Of a stretch of 64,000 bases of DNA, positions 1 through 9,133 are shown in pieces. This DNA comes from Didymella arachidicola (taxonomy: Eukaryota > Ascomycota > Dothideomycetes > Pleosporales > Didymellaceae), in contig CM049999.1 of the NCBI GenBank assembly GCA_016630955.3, positions 620,001-684,000 of the forward strand. The letters run 5' to 3'. Positions within the stretch are counted from its first letter, which is position 1, and each line of letters begins with the position of its first letter. The position numbers were made by a program, and so were the translations under genes. The notes beneath the pieces are model-generated. The model did not search any database, was not told the DNA's origin, and saw only the letters and a list, made by a program, of their open reading frames with translations.

Positions 1-204
1 GGCTGTAGCTTAAACCTACCTTAGCTATACTAACTAAAAAAGTATAGTAACCTAATAGATGCAGGTACTAAGGTTCGAATAGTATATACCTATAACACTT
101 TAATGCTTACACTAAGGCTTATATAGTAGAAGCGCGTTACCTACTTATTCTTAATAGCTATAAGAGTTACTAATCTTTTGAATTCTAGAACCTCTATAAG
201 GAGT
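1..204 (+). mobile_element. RIP-degraded relic of a Fot1-like transposase
   Basis: Positions about 50-204 align without gaps to codons of the transposase copy at 287-1939 (its positions about 1035-1183, from the NGWT motif to the LILDGHESH block). In the last 100 bases every difference I could count (about 21) is C-to-T or G-to-A, the hallmark of repeat-induced point mutation. The reading frame is destroyed. The relic stops exactly at a TA (205-206) where the next element begins, so it is probably an older copy used as a target. I could not find its continuation on the far side of that element. Confidence 0.8.
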
Positions 205-206
205 AA

Positions 207-271
207 CGTAGGTGGCAAGCGAGCTGCGCACGCAAGCGAGCTGCGCACCTCACCAAACTTGCCCACCTCTT
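207..271 (+). repeat. Left terminal repeat of copy 1 (type A)
   Basis: A 65-bp terminus with two direct subterminal repeats. It matches the reverse complement of 12804-12868 at 63 of 65 positions; both mismatches are C/T or G/A. It matches the other end of its own element far less well. Confidence 0.85.
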
Positions 272-286
272 TCATCTTAACGTACA

Positions 287-1939
287 ATGGCTCAACGCAG
301 TGCTACTCAGATAACCTCAAATGAAGCAGATATTCAGCTTGCTATCTTGTCTATTACTTCTGGTCAATTACACGCTAATCGACGCGCTGCTAATACCTAC
401 AACGTTGCTGAATCTACACTGCGCAGCCGACGCGCTGGAAAGCTTACCCGACGCGATTGCCAGCCCAACTCAAAGAAGCTTACTACAATAGAAGAGGAGG
501 TAATTACTAGCTACATAATTGAGCTAGATTCACGAGGCTTTGCGCCTACGTACGCAGCTATACGTGATATGGCTAATAGACTGCTGGCTGCACGCGGTGC
601 TAATCAGGTTGGCGTCCACTGGCCGCGCAACTTTGTTAAGCGTACAGATAGTCTTACAACGCGTTTCAATCGAGCGTACGACAGGCAGAGAGCTCTCTGT
701 GAGGATCCTGTGTTAATCAGCCGCTGGTTTGAGCTGGTAGAGCAGACAAAGGCCAGGTACCGCATCTGTGATGATGACGTCTACAACTTTGACGAGGCTG
801 GCTTTATGATGGGCAAGATTACAACGCAGATTGTTGTGACAGGAGCAGAGAGGAAAGGCAGGCCGAAGACTGTCCAGCTAGGTGATCGTGAGTGGGCGAC
901 AGTGATTGCTGCGATCAACGCTGCTGGCTGGTCAGTCCCACCATTCCTTATCTTTGCTGGCAAGTACCACCTCTCTGCCTGGTACGAGGAGGCAGAGATC
1001 CCACGCGACTGGGCAATCGCAGTAAGCGACAATGGCTGGACAAATAACGAGCTTGGGGTAGAGTGGCTGAAGCACTTTAACGCTCACACTAAGGCTCGTA
1101 CAGTAGGAGCGCGTCGCCTACTTATCCTTGACGGCCACGAGAGTCACCAATCTCTTGAATTCCAGGACCTCTGTAAGGAGTACAACATCTACACGCTCTG
1201 TATGCCTCCTCACTCCTCTCACCTACTCCAGCCTCTTGACGTTGGCTGCTTCTCCCCGTTGAAGCGCGCTTACAGTCGTGAGGTAGAGAGCCTGATGCGC
1301 AACCACATTAACCACATCACCAAGCTTGAGTTTCTGCCTGCGTTTAAGGCAGCCTTTAATCGATCGTTTACGCCAGTCAATATCTGCTCAGCCTTCCGGG
1401 GAGCAGGTCTAGTACCTTATCAGCCAGAGGCTGTCCTCTCAAAGCTAGACGTACAGCTACGTACACCTACTCCACCAGCTGCTCTCACGGAGGCTCTCTG
1501 GGAGGCTCGTACGCCGAGCAATGTACGTGAGCTTGAGGCTCAATCAACGTTGATACGCAATCGCGTGTGACAGCACAAGAGCTCATCACCAGCTTCGATT
1601 ATTGAGGCGATTAACCAGCTCAAGAAGGGGGCTGAGGTGATGATGCTCTCAGCTGAGCTGATGCGCGATCGGATCACCAGCCTTGAGGGAGCCAACGAAG
1701 CAGCGTCAAAGCGTAAGGAGCGCAAGAAAAAGCGTATACAGAAGCGAGGTGTGTTAACAAAGGGGGCTGGAGAGGATATACTTGCTCAACGTGAGGCTGA
1801 TTAGCAGCTTGCCCGTGAGGAGCGTCAGGGAGGAGAGCGATCAGGCCTTAGCCGCCAGGCTCTAGCGCGCTGTAAGACGTGTAGAGAGACTGGGCACAAC
1901 TCACGTACATGCAAAAAAGATGCTGTAGCTACTACATAA
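287..1939 (+). pseudogene. Fot1-like transposase, two in-frame stops
   Basis: The frame is a single exon of 551 codons interrupted by TGA at 1568-1570 and TAG at 1802-1804; both are explained by C-to-T changes (CGA and CAG). The first 427 codons hold an N-terminal helix-turn-helix region (about residues 20-60), a CENP-B-type DNA-binding region and a DDE_1 catalytic core. The three acidic residues lie in YNFDEAGFM, LILDGHESH and LLQPLDVGCF. The last segment, beyond the stops, has a basic stretch and a CCHC zinc knuckle (C-x2-C-x4-H-x4-C, ending SRTCKK). Translation would give a catalytic core without the knuckle. It is most similar to the copy at 11095-12747. Confidence 0.88.
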
Positions 1940-1995
1940 TCTCCTCTGTAAATCTCTATATATTATACTATTGCGTTGTTGAGTTGTAAGCCTAT

Positions 1996-2060
1996 AGAGG
2001 TGCTTAAAGTTGGTGGGGTGGCCGACTCGCTTGTATAGCCGACTCGCTTGTAAAACACGT
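1996..2060 (+). repeat. Right terminal repeat of copy 1 (type B)
   Basis: A 65-bp terminus with two subterminal repeats of the CGACTCGCTTGTA kind and an internal GTTGGTGGGGTGG. Read in reverse complement it resembles the left end of the copy at 11031 rather than its own left end. Confidence 0.8.
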
Positions 2061-2078
2061 TACTACAATTTAATGTGA

Positions 2079-2143
2079 AGTTTGGTGGGGGCTTGGCAAA
2101 AGTGACCGACTCGCCCGTTGACCGGCTCGCCCGTGGGGTACGT
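2079..2143 (+). repeat. Orphan terminal repeat of a third Fot1-like family
   Basis: The sequence runs AAGTTTGGTGGGGG, CTTGGCAAAAGT, then two subterminal units (GACTCGCCCGTT and GGCTCGCCCGT) and ends GGGGTACGT followed by TA. This layout (ACGT end, paired subterminal repeats, TTTTGCCAAG, CCACCAAACTT when read inward) is that of the surrounding elements, but no matching body or partner end abuts it. Probably a remnant left after nested insertions or deletion. Confidence 0.65.
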
Positions 2144-2180
2144 TAGCAAAAAATTATTAAACAAACCAAACAGAGGCTTA

Positions 2181-4053
2181 ACGTCCGAGACGGGTGAGTG
2201 GCCGGGACGAGTAAGTGGCCGGACTTTGCCAAGACCCCACTAAACCCATGACTACACACGACCGTGCAGCGCCGTCAAGAACAGTAATCAAGAATTGTAA
2301 TCAGCCAATCTATTCAGAAACTTCTATTACATCTTGCTTGCATGTGCGCAAGTTGTGACTAGTCTTACCGCAGCGTCCACAGCGTCTTTGCGACGGTTCG
2401 CCTACTTCAACACGCGACCTCTTCTTTGCCTTCTTCCTATCGCTGCGCGCCCTAAACTCCTTTAGTGTTGTTAAGCGCAGTCCCTCTGCAACTTCAAGAG
2501 TGCCTTCCTTCTTTACTCGCTTTCTCTTATGCGATTTACGTTGCGTCGCGGCCTCATTAGCTGCTTTAAGCTCAGTAATACGCTTTTGGGACAACACTAA
2601 AGCATGCGCCATCATCTCAGCGCCTTTAGAGAGGCTTTTCACCGCCTCAACCATCAAAGTAGGCGAGCTATGTACATGCCTCTGAAACCTCTCAAGGACT
2701 AGCTTCGTTTGAGACCCTAATTCTAGGGCATTGCTTGGGGCTTGCGACTGCCAGGGACCGTCCTCGACGGTGGGTAACGGTGGAGTACGCAGGCGGACGT
2801 TAAGCGTCGATATCACAGCCTCTAGGTTGTGTGGAACTAAGCCAGCGCCTCGAAAGCCTCCTAAGATATTGCTCTTCGTGATAGCTATGTCGAAAGCGGC
2901 TTTAAAGCACGGCAAGAACTCCATTTTAGTAATGTGGCTGATCTTGTTGCGCATCAGCTTCTCAGCTTGGCACCTATACGCCTTCTTCAGCGGCGCAAAA
3001 CAGCCGATGTCAAGCGGCTGTAGTAGGTGCGACGAGTGCGGAGGCATACACAAGGTGATTATATTCTTCTCTTGGCAGTATTGCTGGAAACCAAACGAGT
3101 TATGGCTCTCGTGGCCGTCGATAATAAGCAAGCGGCGGCCGCCAACAGTACGCCTCTCTGTATGCTCGTCAAAGTGCTTTAACCACTGCAGGCCAAGCTC
3201 GTTTGTGGTCCAGCCAGTGTCAGAGACTGTAATAACCCAATCCTGAGGTGTACTACCCTCCTTGTACCAGGCAGAGAGGTGGTACTTGCCCGCGAAGACG
3301 ATGAAGGGTGGGATTGCCCACCCCATCGCGTTGACACCATGGATAGCCGTGGCACACTCCCGGTTGCCTGGCTGAATGCTCTTCGGCCTTCCTCGACGCT
3401 CTGCTGCGGTGACTACCGCGCCAGTCGATATAACACCCATCATGAAGCCAGTCTCATCAAAGTTGTACATGTCTTTGTCCTGGATGCCGTACTTGGCTTT
3501 TGTATTCTGCACTAGGCGAAACCAGCCTTCTACAACCTCAGGATCCTCGCACAGAGCTCTCTTGTAATCATACTTCCGATTTATCTTTACTTTAAGCTTA
3601 GGCTGGCGCTTTACGAATGTCTTAGCCCAGTTCTCGCCAACAGGGTCGCAATGCCGCTCAGCGAGCAAAGAATCAGCCATATCTCTGATAGTAGCGAGCT
3701 TAGGTGGAAACCCTCGCGCATCTAGCTCAAGGACACGCTGAACAATCGCCTTCTCTTTAGATAGAAGAAGTTTCATTAATTTAGGTTTGCAATCGCGTTA
3801 GGAGACTGTTCCGTTACGTCGTCGCCGTAAGGTCCGTTCAGGTGCGCCAAAGATTGCTGCAGCGCGTGGAATAGTAAGACTCGTGTCTTGGTTTAGAGCC
3901 TAGACTGCGCTTTGTATCACAGCTTCGTTTAAGCTTCTGTTCATGCTGCTACGTTAAGACATCGCAACTTAATTGAAGGTGGGTTGAAGTTTGGTGGGGT
4001 CTTAGTAAAGTCCGGCCACTCACTCGTCCCGGCCACTCACCCGTCTCGGACGT
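2181..4053 (-). mobile_element. Fot1-like DNA transposon, second family
   Basis: A 1.87-kb element with TA on both sides (2179-2180, 4054-4055). Its inverted ends begin ACGTCCGAGACGGGTGAGTG and continue with a second copy of the GTGGCCGG unit; over about 60 bp they differ at only a few positions, which are mostly C/T or G/A. The transposase runs right to left. TIR and protein are both clearly diverged from the copies at 207 and 11031, so this is a separate subfamily. Confidence 0.9.
2310..3944 (-). pseudogene. Fot1-like transposase, N-terminus broken by two stops
   Basis: The frame starts at the ATG at 3944 and is broken by TAG at 3900-3902 and TAA at 3798-3800; from 3776 to 2310 it stays open for 488 codons. 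The open part contains the DDE_1 core (YNFDETGFM, LIIDGHESH, LLQPLDIGCF) and a C-terminal CCHC knuckle (CGRCGKTSHNLRTC). The N-terminal helix-turn-helix segment is readable only by ignoring the two stops. An internal ATG at 3776 would give a protein lacking most of the DNA-binding region. Confidence 0.88.
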
Positions 4054-4055
4054 TA

Positions 4056-4739
4056 GAATATTTTTTGTTTTGTTTGTTAATAACCTTGCGGAGCACTAAC
4101 CTATAGACTATAAACAAAAATAAAACCATACCGCCGGGATGCCATTATTACTCTTTATACTCTTTGGGAATGCGCGAATAAGCTTGCAGCTAACATGCAA
4201 ACGTATAGCGCATTCTATGCTAATGTTCTCTATATTTTGTTCTAGGCTACGATAGGTTAAGGTTTCGTAGAATCGTGGCAAAAGTACCATGCAGCTTGCT
4301 TGGGTGAGCGACTCGCCCGTGGGGTGGGGTACGTTAGCTCTAAAGTCTTATTATTGCAGAAGCTACGCAGGACCGGAGCGGGCGTTTGGTGACTCCTCCG
4401 GACGGTTGGTGCACAGACGCCCGGCTTACGTGCATAGCGGGATCGTCTTCAGTGAAAAGAACTCGAGTCTACCGTGCTGCCAACAGTATGACCCATGCCT
4501 CTACAATATATCATTGCCACCTTTCTTGGGAATTTAACATGGATTGCCGTAGCTACTTAATGCAGGTGATTCTATTCAATTATAGCAATCTGAAGGCGCA
4601 TGACTGCAGACGTTATTCAGTCGATAGCGATGAATCCTTTAGAAACAGCAAATGTTGGAAGTAAGTACTTTGAGCTTTTGTCCGAGTCGCTCTTGCTACA
4701 CTACACCTTGATCAATAGTCTTTGATAATCGTTTTAGCT
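4056..4739. other. Gene-free AT-rich stretch with one orphan TIR
   Basis: No credible coding frame. The only recognisable item is the orphan terminal repeat at 4274-4334. Confidence 0.5.
4274..4334 (+). repeat. Orphan terminal repeat, third Fot1-like family
   Basis: GTGGCAAAAGT is followed by GAGCGACTCGCCCGTGGGG and a final GGGGTACGT with TA after it (4335-4336). It matches the remnant at 2079-2143 in order and orientation. No transposase body lies next to it. Confidence 0.6.
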
Positions 4740-5672
4740 CTACCTACTGTCTCTTTCTCCACTGCTCCGACTGAATCGGATGTTGTCGTATCTGATTCCT
4801 CGTTCTTTAAGCGTTATCCTTCACTACTGTCGTTGGAGGAAGTTCGACGTTAAGCTGGATCGAAACCTGGTCCAAAAGAGGGTATTACAGTATTCAACGA
4901 TCTCAATCTGCTTGTGTAATTTGGCCTCGATGAATCCATTGCAGAAGGCCAGTGCTTATATACTGTTGGGCGCGTTCTGGGACCATCTGTGCCTGTTCTA
5001 GAGGTATACACATGGTGCAAAGAGGGCGAAGAGACTTTCATCTTCATGGAGTTGATAGATGGGCTTAGTATTGAAGCCCGATGGGCTGATCTGAGCGCTG
5101 AACAACGGTACAACGTGGTTTAAGAGCTTCGTGGGATCTTGCATACACTCAGGGAAGCAAAACAGGATTTGGAGTATTAGTTTGTTGGTATGTCCTGTCA
5201 TTCATCCTCTGCATCTATTCCAACTAATTGAACCTCACTAGGTCATATTTGCCGTACACCGCTTCAAGATATCGCCTTTCCTGTGGATGTGCTCCCTGAT
5301 TCTGGGCCATTTTCAAGTGTAAAGGAATTCCACAATTGGTTTTCGTCTTTGTGTAGGCGAAAGCTCACTAACCTAAACGCATATCTACAAGACCCTTACC
5401 GTAGAAGCTTGCTGGATGATGCTTAAATCGTACTAACGCACGGGAATCTTTATCGCAGCAACATTATGGTCACAAAGAGTGGGCCCTAAGAATACTTGCA
5501 CTTATAGATTGCTACTAAGCAGGTTGGCTTCCAGCATACTGGGAAGTACGTAAGGCTATGTACACTGCAGATCTAGAAGATGAGTGGGCTAGGAAATATG
5601 TTCCACAATTCCTCCAATGTTGGGAGGAGACTGAGGAGGCGTGGGACTTCTACGTATCAGCAACAGGCAATT
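4740..5672 (+). pseudogene. Decayed phosphotransferase (APH/kinase-fold) gene
   Basis: Conceptual translation, with shifts and at least four in-frame stops, shows a fungal APH-family protein. A stretch reading FIFMELIDGLSIEARW is followed by the catalytic-loop-like THGNLYRSNIMVTKSG (the family pattern is HGDLHPSNI, so the aspartate is already replaced by asparagine, a G-to-A change). Next comes a degenerate segment corresponding to DW..AGW.P.YWE, then DEWARKYVPQFL and WEETEEAWDFYV near the end. Stops such as TAA and TAG replacing expected Q and W codons fit RIP. At least one frame change near 5160-5250 may mark a former intron. Not expressed as a functional protein. Confidence 0.7.
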
Positions 5673-8360
5673 AGGTCTGTATTGAACGTTGCTTAAGAGT
5701 TTTCAGACTCACGAAACTCTACATACACTTTTGCTCTTGCCTTCTCTTGAGGACAACAATGAGACAATGGTACCAAGCAAATTTCTTACCTAGGAGTCTA
5801 TACTTGACAACATGGTGGCGTCGAAGTTATTTTCGTCATCCTTCTGTGCCCACAACTTTGGCAAAAGTCGGCCACTCGCCTGCCTTGTGCGTTAAGTGCA
5901 AGCTCATTCTGACTCACTCCTGTATTTACACTAGGTACCAAACACGCAGCCTACGAACACAAATCGTTCTTTGCTCTGTTGAACTACACAAACATACAAA
6001 TTTTGTCCCTATAGAGAACTATGATACTCTTATAGGTTGCGATACTTGACGTATCAAAGTGAAGACATCGCGCTCAGTCAATTTGTCAAAGAGCTTTTTC
6101 TTGCTTTTTGTCTTCTCAAATTCTCCTGAACGCATAGAACATCGCCACTACCTTTGATACCTCTGCAGTACAAGGACAATGTCCACGAACAATTTATGGG
6201 CGGACAGTCCATAGCGCAGTACCGCGATTGTTTTTAAGGAGTTACTAGAGTCGCTCATCCTCGAAGACCTAAAGCGATCGTAGGAATCCCAGAGAGAGGC
6301 ACACTTCTGCTGGATGGAAAAAGTAATCAGAACCTCAATTGATTGCTATCGTGTTGTCCTTCGTGACGTTGAAGGCATGATAGGCGACGTAGTAAAGGAG
6401 ATGTGCAATAAGCCTACAACATTCTATTAGCTTCAGTCTGCGCAGACAGGTGCCCTGTATGCCCCTAAGAAGTCTTGTGTAGTGGTATCTTTGCTGCTAT
6501 ATTTAAAGAATGGCATCGAAGCTCAGTCAAGCTAAATATCAAGTTTGGCTATTTTTTCGCAGTGCCTGTCCGAATTAAGCAAGCCTACCACAGATCTTAA
6601 AGGCACATTCACAGCTTTGTGCCTAAGCACAGCACATCTCGTTGGATATGGATAATCATTCAGTGCATCCTCTTCTTCCTACCGTTGTCCTTGTATGTGA
6701 CCGACGTGACGCAAGAATTGGACGTGGACCAGATCGTTAAGTCAGTCTTCGCGAAGTGGCGAGGAAGCAGAGTGTGCTGGTCATTCTTACCATAACAAAC
6801 TGACACAGCACCAGTGTCCACGTTACTCTGGATTGTCTCGAACATTTCGCTCCGTCTCTTGACAGAGATAATGCCACTGTCCTTGATATTCTGCGAGTGC
6901 CCCTAGATATTGCTGTCAATTTTATCACTGAGTTGGACGGTAGCATCAACAAGCGAAAAGAAACCAGCGGTCGAACTTTAGACACGAGTCTCTGTTGTCA
7001 CCAAATACCTGTTAGATACAATCGCGACATCGCGTACGATCCAAGCATACAGGCTCAAAGAATTTAAGCCCAGGCAATGAAAATTGGGTTTAAAAAGCTG
7101 TAGAATACGAAATATGCTGCTGTACGCGTTCACGCACACCTTTCTAGACAAGATTCAAACTGCGAACTAGAACACGTGCCCTTCAGGCAGAGGTGGAAAC
7201 CCTGGACTCGCATGCGTTCTTCATTAATCTGAGCACGTGAGATTGAGGCACACGCTGAGTTGCAAAGCTTGAAATAGGTTCTTGGCAGTGACGAAAGAGC
7301 TGGTGTGTTTCAAGCTGTAAGGATATCTCATGGCGGAAAGAAGGAAAGGGGAGGAGAGCACAGAAGCCAAGTGTATCTTTTATGAAGAAGGAGCATCACA
7401 AGATAGTTCCTACCTCGTGTAAGAACAATGTTGTGTTTAATATTGCCTTCTAGGCTTTCTCGTCTCTAGACTGCACCGTAGCATTCACAAAAATCTCTTC
7501 ACAAAACCCTCTTGAAGTTTGAGAATCTGCCATTACGAACGGAAAGCGGCTATGTAGGGAGCTAGCAAGTTTCGAAGCGCAACCACCTTTGCCTGCCTCG
7601 CTCGCATTGTGCGGTTACAAAATCCAGTAACGAAGGTTAAGCTCCAACGCTGAGAATTCTCTTAGACCAATGCTACTATCTTGCGGCATTTTGATCAACA
7701 ATTCAACATATGTCGAAGTTTGCTCTGTAGGTAGATTAGAAAATGATGACCTTGCTTATTGTAACTGGTTTGACCCAGTCCATAGACTCATAGTCTGTAA
7801 TAAGAATACAAATTTAGGGATACACTTTCTAGGGACATGATGGTTTGGCCATCAGAGGTGCTCTAGCAATGTTGGAAGAGCACGGCATAAGGAGCTGAAA
7901 AGCTGGCTTCAAATCTGTGTGCCATTGTCCATCTACAAATCATCAATAAAGCATTGCGAATTGCCATATAGCAAGCTTTGAAGCATTCGTCGTCTTCAAG
8001 AATTGAACACCATCATCAGATCAAGTACACCTGCTACAACAATGGCTTGTACGCCATTTTGGGAACTCTGAAAAGGGCGAGCACGATGCAAATGCTTCGT
8101 GACCACTGGACAAAGCTGGGTCACTGCATCGTCGACACGATTGTGGTTTTGAGTAACGAGGATCTTACAATGAAAATGGCAGAGACTTGGAGTATAGCGA
8201 TCCTTCTCGAGATCTGATTCCCGTTTCTTCTTCTCGCCCGACCTCATAAATCACACCTGGTAGGAAGACCTGAGGAACGTAAGGAGGCAAAACCTTGTTT
8301 GATAAAAAAAGATACCCTAGAGGGGACTGCGCGCAAGAAACTTAGTTATATAGATATAAA
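5673..8360. other. Gene-free degenerate region
   Basis: No credible gene. Positions 5854-5892 hold a weak orphan terminal repeat. On the + strand about 6740-7330 reads as a frame with only scattered stops (for example NATVLDILRVPLDIAVNF), which may be a decayed coding sequence, but I recognise no family. The remainder shows nothing. Confidence 0.4.
5854..5892 (+). repeat. Weak orphan terminal repeat
   Basis: AACTTTGGCAAAAGTCGGCC is followed by ACTCGCCTGCC and a GTGCGT end with TA after it. It shares the TTGGCAAAAGT and CTCGCC modules of the remnants at 2079 and 4274 but is shorter and more decayed. Confidence 0.4.
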
Positions 8361-8768
8361 GATAACTCCAACAGACTTTGTATTGCTTTAGCCTTTGTAC
8401 GTATCTCAAAGGCCTCAGGTCTGTAAAAGTGATCCTCTAAGAATGCTGCCTACAAAAATGCGCAGATGTTAAATCTGTTACCGTTTGCCACTCCGTTATG
8501 CGTGACCAGATTCTCGACTTCCGTACAGATCTTTGGAGCAGGATCCCAAATAACAACGCATCTAGATTACTCTAACAGATTTTGTATCGCTTTGGCCTTT
8601 GTACGTAGCTTAACGGCCTCAGGTCTGTAGAAATAATCCTATAAGAATGCTGCCTACAAGAATGTGCAGAGGTTGAATCCGTTAACGTTTGCCGCTCCGT
8701 TATGCGTGATCAGATGCTCGATTTCCGTACAGATCTTTTTAGCAGGATCCCAAGTAACCACGCATCTA
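8361..8768. repeat. Tandem duplication of the RNase-like last exon (2 x 204 bp)
   Basis: Positions 8361-8564 and 8565-8768 are direct repeats with a period of exactly 204 bp and roughly 85 % identity. On the minus strand the unit starts a few codons into exon 2 of the RNase-like gene and runs past its stop codon. The distal unit (8361-8564) still reads as the C-terminal part, including the THNGVAN active-site region and a TAG stop, but has no upstream exon of its own. Confidence 0.9.
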
Positions 8769-9133
8769 TCAGTCTTAGGTGCTCCTTTATAACCGTTGTT
8801 AGTTCTCTCTAGTATAGAGGAGGGGTTTTACGTACCACCACTCCAAGCACCACCACTACCAGCCATAGGGAAGATTTGGTAGTGGGTGTTACCGGTCACA
8901 CCTGGAAGGGCGAGTTTTTCGAAGTTATTGAACTTATGGGGATAGCTGGCAACATTTGTGCCGGCCTGCAGATGGCGACATGCACCCTGCCAACAGTTGT
9001 TGATAGAGGGCCCGCTCCAGATAGTAGAACCGACAGCACCGCCACATTTTTGCACTCTAGCAGTGGCTCTTTTATCTAGTGATGACTTGAGATCAGGACT
9101 AGGAAGGGCCTGGGCTAGAGCCAAGATAGACAT
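8654..9133 (-). CDS. Secreted RNase N1/T1-like protein, probably catalytically altered
   Basis: Exons are 9133-8836 and 8784-8654, with a 51-bp intron (GTACGT donor, ACTAAC branch site, AAG acceptor); the product is 142 aa. A short hydrophobic leader is followed by a dibasic LDKR site near residue 21, as in secreted pro-RNases. The mature part matches the guanyl-specific ribonuclease T1/F1 family: SYPHKFNNFE carries the T1 Tyr38 and His40 equivalents, TDR carries Arg77, and THNGA carries His92. The T1 general base Glu58 (YYEWPI in T1) appears here as Gln in HYQIFPM, so activity may be lost or changed. Six cysteines are visible. The in-frame codon 24 nt upstream is ATA where ATG would give a longer signal peptide, so the true start may have been lost. 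It lies between transposons. Family call is strong; activity is unknown. Confidence 0.82.

Larger units (their letters stand above)
207..2060 (+). mobile_element. Fot1/pogo-like DNA transposon, copy 1
   Basis: This is a 1.85-kb element bounded by TA on both sides (205-206 and 2061-2062) and beginning and ending with ACGT/ACGT. The left 65 bp (207-271) contain two tandem copies of a unit built around GCAAGCGAGCTGCGCA and then CACCAAACTT. The right end (1996-2060) has the same layout but a different subterminal unit (ACAAGCGAGTCGG), so the two ends are imperfect inverted repeats. The interior encodes a transposase broken by two stops. The target site and the DDE_1 transposase place it in the pogo/Fot1 branch of Tc1-mariner. 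Confidence 0.9.

Noticed and set aside
61..110. GGTTCGAA-like motif suggesting a tRNA B-box
   Set aside because: No acceptor or anticodon stem; the stretch aligns to transposase coding sequence.
207..271. Regularly spaced repeats that superficially recall a CRISPR-like array
   Set aside because: Only two units, at a transposon end, with an inverted partner and TA target site: subterminal transposase-binding repeats in a eukaryote.
5747..6049. 100-codon + strand frame with a Met start
   Set aside because: Spans an orphan transposon terminus (5854-5892) and shows no motif; not a gene.
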